Shown one piece after another: positions 8,352 through 18,684 of a stretch of 64,000 nucleotides of DNA. Numbering within the stretch: the stretch's first letter is position 1; each line of letters starts with the position of its first letter. Source of the DNA: Mariniphaga sp041687215 (lineage in GTDB: Bacteria; Bacteroidota; Bacteroidia; Bacteroidales; Prolixibacteraceae); contig NZ_JAWLCI010000020.1 of assembly GCF_041687215.1 (NCBI RefSeq), forward strand, positions 1-64,000, read 5' to 3'. A model generated the notes under the pieces. It did not search any database. It had not been told where the DNA came from and saw only the letters and a program-made list of their open reading frames with translations. The translations under genes were made by a program, and so were the position numbers.

Positions 8352-9146
8352 TTAATCCAATGTGTGACTAACCATTCCTTCAAACTTCATAAAATCAAAA
8401 AGCGCGTAGTTTTCTTGTTTAGCTATGTGATCTCCCATAAAAGTTAAGTTTTCGACACTGGAAAAAATATAAAAGGGTATTTCTCTTCCAAAATTTAATT
8501 GCCGGGAAGAAATCAGTTTATGATCGACATACCACTCAATAAAATATTTATCCTTTTTTAAACTCAGCTTCATACTAAATTCATACCAGGCATTTGCCTT
8601 TATTGGTTTTATTTCCTGATGCCATGGATTCCCCTGTGAGGTTACATAACAGACCAAATCTGAACCTGTTGCATTTACTTTTTTTCTTACTTCCTCTTTC
8701 CCATATCCGATTTCAAAATCCAGCTCGTGCAAATCATCATAATATAAAAAACACCCTATGCTGGCCATATCGCCTTCACCCATCCGGGGGACATATACCC
8801 TCCAGGTATATTTTCCGTCCAGATATATTTTGCTTTTAGTCCTTACTTTGGGTCTGTCATATGAATTTGGACGAGTAAACATTTTAAGGGTATCTCCATT
8901 CAAAAAATAGTTAATTCTGCCATCCATATTTTGGGAACCATCAACAATTTCATCAAGTGAGAAAAAATTCCATTCTTCAGTTTTCACTTGAAATAGTTTT
9001 TGATTTGCAGCTGTGGGTTGGTTAAGTGAGTTGTTTTGTCCCGTCTTTTTTTGAATTACTACATATCCGGTTAAATGACTAATTGTTAAATGCATTATAA
9101 AAATACCAGATAGGCTTAAAACCAGTAAATAATATTTTCCTGCCAT
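8352..9146 (-). CDS. GH16-like concanavalin-A-fold protein
   Basis: The 265-residue product has an N-terminal hydrophobic segment (YYLLVLSLSGIFIMHL), a signal or anchor. The sequence HELDFEIGYG fits the GH16 catalytic pattern E-[ILV]-D-[FIVA]-E, with flanking beta-rich text such as YTWRVYVPRMGEGDMASIG. This suggests a beta-1,3/1,4-glycan or galactan hydrolase, or a lectin-like relative. ATG at 9146 is chosen because the longer frame overlaps the end of the upstream gene (stop at 9173). It is part of the PUL operon. Confidence 0.6.
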   Translation of the reverse strand: MAGKYYLLVLSLSGIFIMHLTISHLTGYVVIQKKTGQNNSLNQPTAANQKLFQVKTEEWNFFSLDEIVDGSQNMDGRINYFLNGDTLKMFTRPNSYDRPKVRTKSKIYLDGKYTWRVYVPRMGEGDMASIGCFLYYDDLHELDFEIGYGKEEVRKKVNATGSDLVCYVTSQGNPWHQEIKPIKANAWYEFSMKLSLKKDKYFIEWYVDHKLISSRQLNFGREIPFYIFSSVENLTFMGDHIAKQENYALFDFMKFEGMVSHTLD

Positions 9147-9172
9147 ATTGTATCTTTTTAAAATTATCAATT

Positions 9173-11701
9173 TCAATAATCCGGCCCCATGTCCCAACCA
9201 CTTTCTTTTCCTAAAATTTTATCTCCAAGTCTTTTAGGAGCTTTATTAGGTTCCCCTGAATAAATAGATTTTTGAAGAACAGGCTTATCAGATGCACGAC
9301 AAATGATGTATTCAGTTCCCGGTTTTGTGTTAAATGAAATAACATCACTGTCAATGATTTTATTTTTAATTTGATGTTTTGTATCCATTAAATACACAGA
9401 AACCTCCTGGTCAGGCCAAGGATTTTGCAATTTGCACGTGTTCCCTTCCAGGCTTTTTATGCTTACCTGAATAATTTCATTTTTATCATTTCTTTCAGAT
9501 AATACTAAAAAAGCACCCCTTGCCAATAATTTGAACGCTAATGGTGTATTATCCCAGGCTTTAGGAACTGCCGGAAAAACACGAATCTTACCTTCATTGC
9601 TTTGCAACATCATTTCATTTACTGTTGTAGCATAATTACTGATAGGCTCCAACCCACATTGAAAAAATGCATGCGATCGGATTCTGTATGCACCATCTAA
9701 TAAGTCATGAACTGATTTTAGATTATAAATATTATCGGGATATCCGGTCACATTAGTCATTAAACCCTGTGGATACATTTGATGAATTTTAATACCGTTT
9801 AACAAATAGGTTAATGCTTCATCTCCCATCCCAATTCGGGCAGCTACTATAGGAGTCGGATAATGAGCATTGGTATGTTCCCTGCATTTCACCACATTTG
9901 CAACGGCTTTTCCTAATGCAGTATTTTTTTCATCAATACCTATCACGCCGGAAGGGAATGCAATGGAGCCACCATTCATCCAAACCAATGGAGAATATCT
10001 CTTATCAGTAAAATATTCATCTGCGGGAACAATGGCATCACCAATGTCATCAAAATGTTCGATTCTCCTTTCCCATAGATTTTCTAAAACATATTTCCAC
10101 TTTTTAATTTTATCATGATCTGTATTTAAAATAGTTGCGGCAGTAATACAATTTTTCAAAAGGGCCTCAATACTATTCCTATCTGTAATTGGATTTTTAA
10201 CATATTGTATTCCTTCGGATTCCTGCATAGAAGCCAGTAAAAAATATTCTTTTTTATTATTGTCCCATTCCAGTTTATCTAAGTAAAAATTTGCAGCTTT
10301 TGTCATAAACACATAAGCTTTATCTTTGAGAAACTGAATATCTCTGGTATAATCATAATAATCCCAAAATAAAGCAGCTATTTGACTTGCCGGTATGTAG
10401 TTATGTTTCATACTTCCCCAGTTCTTACTTACTTGCCTACCATCAAAATCATGTGCCTCTGTAATTAGTATCGCGTCGCTTGTAGCACCTTTTTCCTTTG
10501 CCAGTTCTTCTGCAAACGGAATCATATTAAAGTATGTATTGAGGTAGGGTGACATCAAATCGCAATCGTTTTGAGCACATAATCCCCAGTATTGTTGTTG
10601 CGTATTCCAGTGGTGAGGTATCACCCAATTTAAAACATCTCTGTTCCAACGCCATAAGCCACCATTAAAATTGATTGGATATTTTCCTTGCGAACCAGCT
10701 CCCATCAAATACCGACGTAAATAATAAATGTTTTCGAGGTAGTCATCACCAAGTTTCACAAACGATTTAGACCAAAATGAATTATACCATTCATTTTTTT
10801 CTTTTTTAAGTTGCTGCACAGTAGTCTGCTCTGCCTCATCAAGAAGAGCTATGGCTGCATCTTTGGGGTTTGAACTTTCTTTAATGGTAACAACGCTTAC
10901 CAGAACTGTAAATTTTTTATTAGTGTTTTTAAGTTCAATCCTATGAGAACTTATTTTGGAAGGAAGACTTTCGTTGTCAAGAATCCTGCAAGCAACAACG
11001 AAGTTAACACCAGCTCCAGTCTCTTCCAAAATGATATCTTTCCCCTGAACTTGTGTAATGGTATTTCCAATTGCAACATCTACTTGTTTTGGAAAGTTAC
11101 CACCATACCAACCTGAAAAAGACCGGCTTCCAATACGTTCAAGTGAAATGGTAGAAATTAATCCATCCTTCATGAACTTATTTTCCGGTAAATTTTCACA
11201 TTCAATTACCCATACATTTTTTCCATGAGATAACCAGGTACTTATATTAGTTTTTGAGTATGCTGTATTGGCTCTATAGGTAACCTCTCCATCTGCAAGT
11301 GAAAGTCTTCCTTCAAAGTCACTCATGTGTATCCAACTAAAAACCGGTGCGCCAAAGTCTATTTTCAACCTTCCGCAATGCCTTAAGCTACTAAAGTCAT
11401 TTTCTCGTGGATCAGGCTCAGACCACAAATCATTTTTGTTAATTTGTATTTCAATACCATTTTCATGGTTCCAAATCATTCCACCTAAATCACCGTTTCC
11501 CATGGGGAATCCTTCTGCTTCCAACTGTGTTGGTGATAGAAAAACAATATCATGTTTTGACAAATAAGATGGCAACACTTTAAAGGATGATGATTTCATC
11601 TGAATTAATGTTTCTTCGCCATGTTCTTTATCCTTATGCTTACCTTTAAAAGAGAATAAAAAAATACACGAAATTAGTAACAGAATAAAATAATTTTTCA
11701 T
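9173..11701 (-). CDS. DUF5703/GH95-like glycoside hydrolase
   Basis: 842 residues with an N-terminal signal peptide (FILLLISCIFLFSF). The N-terminal domain has VFLSPTQLEAEGFPMGNGDL and IQINKNDLWSEPDPREN, the pattern of DUF5703 and related GH95 beta-domains. An (alpha/alpha)6-type region follows (GGLWRWNRDVLNWVIPHHW, MNGGSIAFPSGVIG, CREHTNAHYPTPIV). GH95 enzymes act on alpha-L-fucosides or galactosides; activity here is unproven. It lies between the T9SS protein and the GH16-like protein, all on the same strand. Confidence 0.7.
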   Translation of the reverse strand: MKNYFILLLISCIFLFSFKGKHKDKEHGEETLIQMKSSSFKVLPSYLSKHDIVFLSPTQLEAEGFPMGNGDLGGMIWNHENGIEIQINKNDLWSEPDPRENDFSSLRHCGRLKIDFGAPVFSWIHMSDFEGRLSLADGEVTYRANTAYSKTNISTWLSHGKNVWVIECENLPENKFMKDGLISTISLERIGSRSFSGWYGGNFPKQVDVAIGNTITQVQGKDIILEETGAGVNFVVACRILDNESLPSKISSHRIELKNTNKKFTVLVSVVTIKESSNPKDAAIALLDEAEQTTVQQLKKEKNEWYNSFWSKSFVKLGDDYLENIYYLRRYLMGAGSQGKYPINFNGGLWRWNRDVLNWVIPHHWNTQQQYWGLCAQNDCDLMSPYLNTYFNMIPFAEELAKEKGATSDAILITEAHDFDGRQVSKNWGSMKHNYIPASQIAALFWDYYDYTRDIQFLKDKAYVFMTKAANFYLDKLEWDNNKKEYFLLASMQESEGIQYVKNPITDRNSIEALLKNCITAATILNTDHDKIKKWKYVLENLWERRIEHFDDIGDAIVPADEYFTDKRYSPLVWMNGGSIAFPSGVIGIDEKNTALGKAVANVVKCREHTNAHYPTPIVAARIGMGDEALTYLLNGIKIHQMYPQGLMTNVTGYPDNIYNLKSVHDLLDGAYRIRSHAFFQCGLEPISNYATTVNEMMLQSNEGKIRVFPAVPKAWDNTPLAFKLLARGAFLVLSERNDKNEIIQVSIKSLEGNTCKLQNPWPDQEVSVYLMDTKHQIKNKIIDSDVISFNTKPGTEYIICRASDKPVLQKSIYSGEPNKAPKRLGDKILGKESGWDMGPDY

Positions 11702-11766
11702 TGTATTATATTTTTAAATAACTCAAGTTTTTCTTTTTTTACTTTAAAAATTTCCTATTAATCAAC

Positions 11767-14127
11767 TTATTTAATATAAATATTTTTTTTAACAATGACT
11801 TTTTCTACGTGTATATGAGATCCTTCAGTAATATTTGCGATATAGAAACCATCTGCAATTTTTCCCAGTGAGATCGTGTTGTTTCCTTTTGTTAACTCCT
11901 TTTCCAAAAGCGTTTTCCCCTGAATAGACCTTAAATGAAACATTCCGCGAATTCCTGCTATCTCGACATTTAGCCTACTATTTGCAGGATTCGGATAGAG
12001 TTTAATCATAGAGTTACCAAAATTATCATTAACAACAGAAGTATTTACATCCTTATATTTTAAAATAAAGAAGACATTATAATCGTCAGAATACTTGGTA
12101 TCTAAAAGACCATTATCAGTACCATCAAGAAGAGCCCCTTCCAAGGATTTAAAACCATTAAGACCACTCTTTAAATTTAATCCATACTCACCTTCTCTTA
12201 ATCCTTTGTACTCTAACAACAGAATATTCGTCTCGTCATTAAAAGTCATCTTTTCCGGAGAAAATACACCTCCTCCATTCTGAATTATATTTGCAATTCC
12301 ACTGTTGAAAAGTGTTCGTATTTTTTGATTAAACTGCACTTTTACAAAAAAAGATTCCTGCTGTCCCTTATAGGCTATATCTCCCTCGCTTACCGTGCAG
12401 GAATCTATTTGAAGAGGATTAAGTTCTTCTGGAACATAGTAGGTGTTATCCGGATATAGAGAAACCATATGCTTGGGTTGCTCAAAATGTATTTTCTTTG
12501 TATTATCCGGCAATATTAAATTAACGCTCTCGGTAGGTTTAATCGAAGGTAATTTTGTTGAGCCAATCTCTTCACCCAAGACACTAATAAACTGAACAAT
12601 AACGCCCTCTGGAATATCTTCATTTCCTATGTTCTGAAAAGCCAAATGTCCACCTTTTGGATGAATATGAATGACCGGCTTAAAGAAAAAGTCAATAATA
12701 TTTTCATCCAACAAACTTTCAAGACTTACTGCAAAGTATGCATTGAAGAAAGAAATACCATTCATTTCAGGAGCAATTCTTCTGTAACTGGCAAATTCTT
12801 TCTTTAAATCATAAGCAGTTAATGGACCGTAGTTGACATTCGTTTGGTCTATATTCAAAACAAAACCCGGACTCATTGAAAGTAGGCCACCATAATAATC
12901 CAAATTTGATTCTTTCATGTCACTCCAGCGTTTCTTTGTCAACTCATCTCCTCCATAGTAGTTCTCACTGAAGCATATAGCTTTGGCTTTTCTCAAATTC
13001 CATGCTGCTTTTCCTGTCTTATACTCTATACCTGCAACATACGGAAGACATTCAAACAACCCACCTTTTTCTTCATAGAGCAACCAAAGGGCTTTATGAA
13101 GTTTCATCTGGTATTCGCTATCATGGACATACAACTCATCAATCGTAATTCCCGAATAATCATCATGATTTAAACTTTTTTTCCAATAATCTTTAATACT
13201 ATATACACTAAGGTTTTCAAGTCCGTAACCATATCCATATCCAGACAACTTTGTGCCATTTTTAATATAATAGTCATTAAATTTAGATTCCTGACTAACG
13301 GATAACATGTGTGTCGCATATTTAGGTAGAACAAGCGGACTCCAGAAATGAAACATCAGAGGAACGGCAGTTGCATAAAATATTCTTTCATATTCTTGAC
13401 AACTAATTGTATACTTACCATAAGTATTAACAACTAGTTTTAATTGTCCCAAAGCATTTAACTTTAAGTTTTCTATCGAACCATCTGGCAGTTCAAGTGT
13501 TATTGGTGAATTTTCTGCATTATCCATATAACCTGTTATTGTAACAGTATCCGATACAACAGGAATAGCTTTAGATAATCCAATATTACATATCGGATCA
13601 GTAATCGTTATTCTCAGTCTGTTGAGTTGGTGTAATCCTTCTGTGCCATCACTTTCAGAAAGAAAGGTTGTTAATACATTCTTATTACCTGGAATTATAT
13701 ATTCACTTACATCAAAAGATTTATCTACCCAGGTTCCGGATCTTCCAATTGAATCACCGTTAAGGTAAATAAAATGATTCATTTTAGAGGTACCCAATAC
13801 AAGATGTACGGACTTTCCGGTCCATTGCTGGGGAACATTAAACTCTTTACGAAACCATGTTGCACCACTAAATCCCTTTTGCGAAACAAGAAAAGTCTCT
13901 CGGTTAGTTAATTCCGAAGGAGTAAGAAATTCTTCCCACGCTGAATCATTATAATCAACATCAAAGTAGCCCTTTTCTTTTCCCGATTCATAAGAATCGT
14001 TCTTTACTCTAATGTTCTCCTTAAGATTAACAAAAGAAGGAAAATCTTGAGCATAGCTATTGTGTGAAAATAAAACAGCTAAAATTTCTAACAAAAGCAC
14101 TAAGTGAATTTTTTTTCTTTTCTTCAT
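11767..14127 (-). CDS. Large secreted protein with T9SS sorting domain
   Basis: 786 residues with an N-terminal signal peptide ending near SYAQ. A galactose-binding-like jelly roll follows (about residues 60-170: WFRKEFNVPQQWTGKSVHLV, FIYLNGDSIGRSG), like the sugar-binding domain of GH2. A large unrecognised central region contains SFFNAYFAVSLESLLDENII. The last 80 residues (SMIKLYPNPANSRLNVEI ... DGFYIANI) are a type A C-terminal domain of the type IX secretion system, so it is probably exported to the surface. The catalytic function is not identified. Confidence 0.72.
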   Translation of the reverse strand: MKKRKKIHLVLLLEILAVLFSHNSYAQDFPSFVNLKENIRVKNDSYESGKEKGYFDVDYNDSAWEEFLTPSELTNRETFLVSQKGFSGATWFRKEFNVPQQWTGKSVHLVLGTSKMNHFIYLNGDSIGRSGTWVDKSFDVSEYIIPGNKNVLTTFLSESDGTEGLHQLNRLRITITDPICNIGLSKAIPVVSDTVTITGYMDNAENSPITLELPDGSIENLKLNALGQLKLVVNTYGKYTISCQEYERIFYATAVPLMFHFWSPLVLPKYATHMLSVSQESKFNDYYIKNGTKLSGYGYGYGLENLSVYSIKDYWKKSLNHDDYSGITIDELYVHDSEYQMKLHKALWLLYEEKGGLFECLPYVAGIEYKTGKAAWNLRKAKAICFSENYYGGDELTKKRWSDMKESNLDYYGGLLSMSPGFVLNIDQTNVNYGPLTAYDLKKEFASYRRIAPEMNGISFFNAYFAVSLESLLDENIIDFFFKPVIHIHPKGGHLAFQNIGNEDIPEGVIVQFISVLGEEIGSTKLPSIKPTESVNLILPDNTKKIHFEQPKHMVSLYPDNTYYVPEELNPLQIDSCTVSEGDIAYKGQQESFFVKVQFNQKIRTLFNSGIANIIQNGGGVFSPEKMTFNDETNILLLEYKGLREGEYGLNLKSGLNGFKSLEGALLDGTDNGLLDTKYSDDYNVFFILKYKDVNTSVVNDNFGNSMIKLYPNPANSRLNVEIAGIRGMFHLRSIQGKTLLEKELTKGNNTISLGKIADGFYIANITEGSHIHVEKVIVKKNIYIK

Positions 14128-14160
14128 ATTGAATTTTAATTTGATAAATTATCGTTAGAA

Positions 14161-14202
14161 ATTATTTAGGAAGATATGTTGTTACATATCTTCCTAAATA
14201 AT
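14161..14202. other. Perfect 19-bp hairpin inside the PUL operon
   Basis: Arms 14161-14179 and 14184-14202 are exact complements with a 4-nt loop (TGTT). It lies in the 114-nt gap between the DUF4998 lipoprotein gene and the T9SS gene. On the minus-strand transcript it is followed by TTCTAACG, not a clean U run. It may be a weak terminator or an RNA-stability element separating binding proteins from enzymes. Structure seen, role inferred. Confidence 0.6.
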
Positions 14203-14241
14203 AAACTAACTATTCAACAATTGAGTTAAAATAAAGAAAGC

Positions 14242-15423
14242 TTATTCGTACCAGAATGTCATTTCTGACAATGCAGTATATGGCTCTCCATTCCAAGTCT
14301 CCAAAATTCTATATCTTATATACCTCACCGGTGTATCATCTCCAATATCAGTTTTGTAACTATCAGGAGAACCATTCCAATCAGGTGAAGTTTCATGATC
14401 GAGCAATTTAATCCATCCTTTTTCGATCATTTCGTTTTCCCAGCCCGGATCATTTGATTCTAGCGTGGTTGAAGCATCAGTAATATCAGGTATCCCCCAA
14501 ATTTGAAATTTCTTTGGATTTCGTCCCTGACAACAATCCTTTCTAGGATCCAACTGAATTCTAACCAAACTTACATCAACCCCCAAATCTATGGTAAAAT
14601 GATGCGGTATGCCATCATTATTCTCTCCATGACAACCGCTGTGGTAGTAGTCATTAGTCTTATTATTCCATAGGTTAGTAATGTTTCCTCCATAACAATC
14701 TCCAGGTGTATCCGTTGGCAATTTAACAAATGACCATGTATCTTTATTCAGTTCCAACGCAATTGTAGGAACAATAGTAAGAGAATCCGAGATAAACTCA
14801 TCAATTACATTTGGCTCTGGCTCATATAATGTCGTATAACTAAAACCTTTTTTTACATTTATCTCAGTAATTTCTGTTTCCATTTCCGACATCGGGACAT
14901 TAAGGATAACCTCCTCTCCATTAACATCTGTATAGTTCAATCTGCAACTTACGCCATCATCAACAATACCATTCCATACTATTATAATATGCTCAACATC
15001 TATTATCACAACTTCTTTAATAGGCCTGATTGCACGAACAGCCATGTATTTATCCCCATAAACTTTCCCATAAACATCAAAAGGTAAAGACTTATTTCCA
15101 TGCGCATCTAAACTTATAAAATTAAAAGCATAGTCCTTTTCAGGCAAATTCGCCAATATTTTACTAAAGACACCCGTTTGGTTATTAATATTTACCTCGG
15201 TTGAATCAGTATAATTATTCCAGAAAATCCGTATTGTTTCAATATTTCCTACACCAATTGAAATATCAAACTTAACTCGATTGTATCCTGGTTTTACTAA
15301 AACACTATCTACTTTTGCAGCATAAATAGTCTCCTCCGTTTCAAGATAATTTTTGAAATTATCTTCCATTTTGGAACAAGACAAAACAAAAATTAAAGCC
15401 AATATTATATATATATTTTTCAT
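14242..15423 (-). CDS. DUF4998 lipoprotein with C-terminal discoidin-like domain
   Basis: ATG at 15423 gives a classic lipoprotein signal (IILALIFVLSC, Cys near residue 17); the longer frame would run into the upstream gene. The N-terminal half (KVDSVLVKPGYNRVKFDISI, then IRIFWNNYTDSTEV) matches DUF4998 in style. The C-terminal 150 residues (HHFTIDLGVDVSLVRIQLDP, VRYIRYRILETWNGEPYTAL) look like an F5/8 type C carbohydrate-binding fold. It occupies the position of a SusE/SusF-like surface glycan-binding lipoprotein. Confidence 0.7.
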   Translation of the reverse strand: MKNIYIILALIFVLSCSKMEDNFKNYLETEETIYAAKVDSVLVKPGYNRVKFDISIGVGNIETIRIFWNNYTDSTEVNINNQTGVFSKILANLPEKDYAFNFISLDAHGNKSLPFDVYGKVYGDKYMAVRAIRPIKEVVIIDVEHIIIVWNGIVDDGVSCRLNYTDVNGEEVILNVPMSEMETEITEINVKKGFSYTTLYEPEPNVIDEFISDSLTIVPTIALELNKDTWSFVKLPTDTPGDCYGGNITNLWNNKTNDYYHSGCHGENNDGIPHHFTIDLGVDVSLVRIQLDPRKDCCQGRNPKKFQIWGIPDITDASTTLESNDPGWENEMIEKGWIKLLDHETSPDWNGSPDSYKTDIGDDTPVRYIRYRILETWNGEPYTALSEMTFWYE

Positions 15424-15439
15424 TTTTCTATTTTTAATA

Positions 15440-16714
15440 TTAATTATCAAGAATAACCCCCCATATCATTAGCTCCCCAAAGTGAGCCATGGTACCACCT
15501 GACCAATTCTCATCTATTGCAAACCTAATGAATCTTACCGGTATGTTAGTCGCTTCAATATCTATAAAGTAATCAAATCCTGCATCAGCAGCATCAAAGT
15601 CTCCCTGCGTGGGAACGTCTTCTCCCGATGGTATTACCATCTCATAAGTGCCTAAAAGTTTCCATGAAGGATGATCCAGACAAGGTTCTTTAGTAAGTGA
15701 TCCATATACCCGCCATTTTTTTATAGTATTATGGTTAAATGAAAAATTGGTACCAGAGCCATCATCTCTTTGATAATACTTATATCGGCTTAGATTTGCT
15801 GTTACTCCAAGATCAAATGTAAAACTGAATGGAGGAACACCATCTCCAGTTTCATAATATGTATTAAGTTGTCCATCAAAAAGGTGAGCAAACTGTGTTT
15901 GTGGATCTCTAAAATTTGGCCCAACATCTACACACAATCCTTCTGCAATATCGTATGCACCCGGCATGGCATAATCCCTTACAGGAGACATTTTTGTATG
16001 ATCCAGTTGTTCATCAAATAAGGGTTGTAAGCTTTTCCAGGTAGCCTGCGATGTATTTCCCCATCTATCTATTACTACTACGCCAAATTCTCTTTCTGAA
16101 TACCCATAAGATGGATCCATTGAAAGAAACCACCCTTTCTCAAAATCAGTGTAATTATCATCTAATATTACTATTTCACCCTCATCATCATAACCAAGTA
16201 ACTGTATAATCAATTCATCTTTTTCCACATTTCCCTGCCATCTAACAATTACTCCTGAAAAAGTTGCCTCAATTGAAATATTGTTACCGGCTATTATATA
16301 GGAAGGGGTTGTCGGAGAAACAGTTAATTGAATGCCGGAAGATTCATTTTCGTTTCTGTCAACTGCTTTTATTATCACTTTATAATCGCCGGCCTCAGGA
16401 AATCCATCAAGAAATAAAACTGGTTTATAGAAGGATGATTTCACCACGCGTTGTACCCCATTTACATTATATTCGGCCATCAAATAAAGCACATCTTCTT
16501 CAGGAGGAAGCAAACACTCAATTGTAACTGAACCACTCGAATTAAGAACGTTATCTACAGTTGGATTTGAAGGAGCTTGTGAATCGCCACTTGTCAAATC
16601 CTGAACATTGAATTCACTTCCACAAGATAAAAGAAAGCTTGCGATACACACCAAAATTGAACCATATAGGATTGAATTCCTCAAACTGTTTATTTTTTTA
16701 TAATATTTATTCAT
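15440..16714 (-). CDS. DUF4959/DUF5126/DUF5000 surface lipoprotein
   Basis: 424 residues. The signal region ends in ASFLLSCGSE (lipobox Cys about residue 31). Ig-like strands follow (APSNPTVDNVLNSSGSVTIE, DYKVIIKAVDRNENESS; DUF4959), then a second beta domain (DUF5126-like) and a C-terminal discoidin-like DUF5000 region (FSFTFDLGVTANLSRYKYYQ, VRFIRFAIDENWSGG). Such three-domain proteins lie directly downstream of susD in many PULs and probably bind glycan at the cell surface. Confidence 0.75.
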   Translation of the reverse strand: MNKYYKKINSLRNSILYGSILVCIASFLLSCGSEFNVQDLTSGDSQAPSNPTVDNVLNSSGSVTIECLLPPEEDVLYLMAEYNVNGVQRVVKSSFYKPVLFLDGFPEAGDYKVIIKAVDRNENESSGIQLTVSPTTPSYIIAGNNISIEATFSGVIVRWQGNVEKDELIIQLLGYDDEGEIVILDDNYTDFEKGWFLSMDPSYGYSEREFGVVVIDRWGNTSQATWKSLQPLFDEQLDHTKMSPVRDYAMPGAYDIAEGLCVDVGPNFRDPQTQFAHLFDGQLNTYYETGDGVPPFSFTFDLGVTANLSRYKYYQRDDGSGTNFSFNHNTIKKWRVYGSLTKEPCLDHPSWKLLGTYEMVIPSGEDVPTQGDFDAADAGFDYFIDIEATNIPVRFIRFAIDENWSGGTMAHFGELMIWGVILDN

Positions 16715-16752
16715 AATATTAATTTTTTTGGTTAATCCTCACGTACTAAATT

Positions 16753-18669
16753 TTACCACCCGGGATTTTGCACTAAATTATTATTCACATCTATAGAACC
16801 TGATTGGATCGGCCATAAATAATCTTTCGGTTCAAAACTTCTGAACTCCAAGGTAACTCTTCTGAAATATCCACCAACAGTTTCATCATAAATGTTCCAT
16901 CCAAACAATGGTTTGTTCATTTCATCACTCAACTTTTTCCATCTGCGCAAATCCCAATAACGTTGTCCCTCTAGCGCTAATTCGATCAAACGTTCTTGAT
17001 GAATTATTTCTCTTCTTCCTTGTTGTGAAGTATATTTAGCTGGGTTAACTGAATAATTAGTCCATGAACTCACTACTCCGCCTAAACCATACTTAGTTCT
17101 TACCAAATCTATATATTCAAATATTTCATTTTCAGATTTGTCTCCAACTTCATTTATCACTTCAGCGTATAAGAGATATAAATCAGATAGCCTAATGCGT
17201 GGAAATGAATAGCTCTCGGTTATAATTCCATATGGAGCTTCAGGTTTAGTTTCTATACTTACTAATTTCTTTGAATAGTACCCCGTTGCCGAAAAGTCCT
17301 CGTTTTGATAAGGACCAGCATTTCCACTTACCAATCCATTAAGAATGTAAGGCTCTTCTTCTGACCTATACCACGTTCCATTGTGAAAACCTAAAGTACC
17401 ATAAAATCTCGGCTCCCGGTTAAAGTGAAGTACAGCAGAATAGTCCCCTTCTTTAAGATAATACTGATGATTGTCTTCAGGGGTTGATAACTTACTATTA
17501 AAACGATCCGAGTACCATCCATTTTCTACCCAGTCTTTATCTTCACTGATTGGTACTCCATTACTGGAATAAAACTGTTCTGCAATACGCATTGTAGGAC
17601 TATGAAACTGAGCAAAGCTACCGTTCCTTCTCTCTTGAGTTGTGAGTTTTGCCGCGCAATTTATTTGAATTTGCCTTGTTGGCTCAGTACTGCCCCAAAT
17701 AAGTTCAGAGTTCCATTTTTCACAAACAGATTGTCTTATGTTTAAACTAAGGAGTAGGGGTTCTGGTAAATTTTTATCATCCATAAGCTTATTTTCTCTG
17801 TAGTCAAACAACTTTGCACCTGATTGATGTGCAGCATCAATTGCTTCCTTTAATGCTTTTTCAGCAATAACCCATTTGTTTGGATCCTCATTTGGGAAAA
17901 GCTGTTTGCCTCGATTATCTATTAAATGAACCAAATCACTGTTCCCGTTAAAGAGCGGACTCGCCGCCAATGTTAGTACTTTGGCTTTTACCGCTAATGC
18001 AATTGGCTTTGTAACTCGGCCAAGTTCAGAAATTTCACTTGTTATTTTTTCAGGTAAGTTCTCTAATGATTTATCTATTGTAGTAACGATATAGTCTACC
18101 ACTTCATCAACCGGTTCCCGATAAACCTTAACTTCATCAACACTAGCATTCAAAGGTAAATTAACATCCATTATTGGAATGGCACCATATAGTTGAAAAA
18201 GATAATAGTGAAAATAAGCTTTAAGAAAAATTACTTCTGAAATCCAACGCTTTTTTTCTGCCTCATCCAAATCAATGGGCGTATCAACATTCTCGAGAAA
18301 GATATTACATGTGCGGATAGCCTCCCATAAATTGCGTCCACCTGAACCCCCATCCCAATAATTAAGATATGGGAAAGAACTATTTTGTAAACCTCTGGCA
18401 ATTCTTGATGCATTAACATTTCCCGGATACTTAACTCTTACAGATTCATCATCATAGTAAACCTCATCTCCTGCAACCATAGCAGGATTCTGATCAGGCA
18501 TTGCAGCACTGGGTATATAACTATAGCATGTGTATAGAAAATTTTTAGTGTAATTTCTATTTTGAAATGCATCTGCAACTGTAGTAACATTATCAGGTAC
18601 TACATCCAGATATCCTTCTTCACAAGAAAACAAAATGCAAAAAGCGAGTAATATAATTATTTTTTTCAT
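16753..18669 (-). CDS. susD: SusD/RagB-family outer-membrane lipoprotein
   Basis: A surface lipoprotein that lids the SusC barrel and binds oligosaccharide. The signal peptide IIILLAFCILFSCEEGYLDV has the lipobox and the typical post-Cys EGYLD. Tetratricopeptide-rich SusD text follows (EAIRTCNIFLENVD, ISEVIFLKAYFHYYLFQLYG AIP), and the C-terminus has ERLIELALEGQRYWDLRRWK and LWPI. The length of 638 residues is long but normal for the family. It starts 15 nt after susC. Confidence 0.93.
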   Translation of the reverse strand: MKKIIILLAFCILFSCEEGYLDVVPDNVTTVADAFQNRNYTKNFLYTCYSYIPSAAMPDQNPAMVAGDEVYYDDESVRVKYPGNVNASRIARGLQNSSFPYLNYWDGGSGGRNLWEAIRTCNIFLENVDTPIDLDEAEKKRWISEVIFLKAYFHYYLFQLYGAIPIMDVNLPLNASVDEVKVYREPVDEVVDYIVTTIDKSLENLPEKITSEISELGRVTKPIALAVKAKVLTLAASPLFNGNSDLVHLIDNRGKQLFPNEDPNKWVIAEKALKEAIDAAHQSGAKLFDYRENKLMDDKNLPEPLLLSLNIRQSVCEKWNSELIWGSTEPTRQIQINCAAKLTTQERRNGSFAQFHSPTMRIAEQFYSSNGVPISEDKDWVENGWYSDRFNSKLSTPEDNHQYYLKEGDYSAVLHFNREPRFYGTLGFHNGTWYRSEEEPYILNGLVSGNAGPYQNEDFSATGYYSKKLVSIETKPEAPYGIITESYSFPRIRLSDLYLLYAEVINEVGDKSENEIFEYIDLVRTKYGLGGVVSSWTNYSVNPAKYTSQQGRREIIHQERLIELALEGQRYWDLRRWKKLSDEMNKPLFGWNIYDETVGGYFRRVTLEFRSFEPKDYLWPIQSGSIDVNNNLVQNPGW

Positions 18670-18684
18670 TATGCTAAGTTTTGA

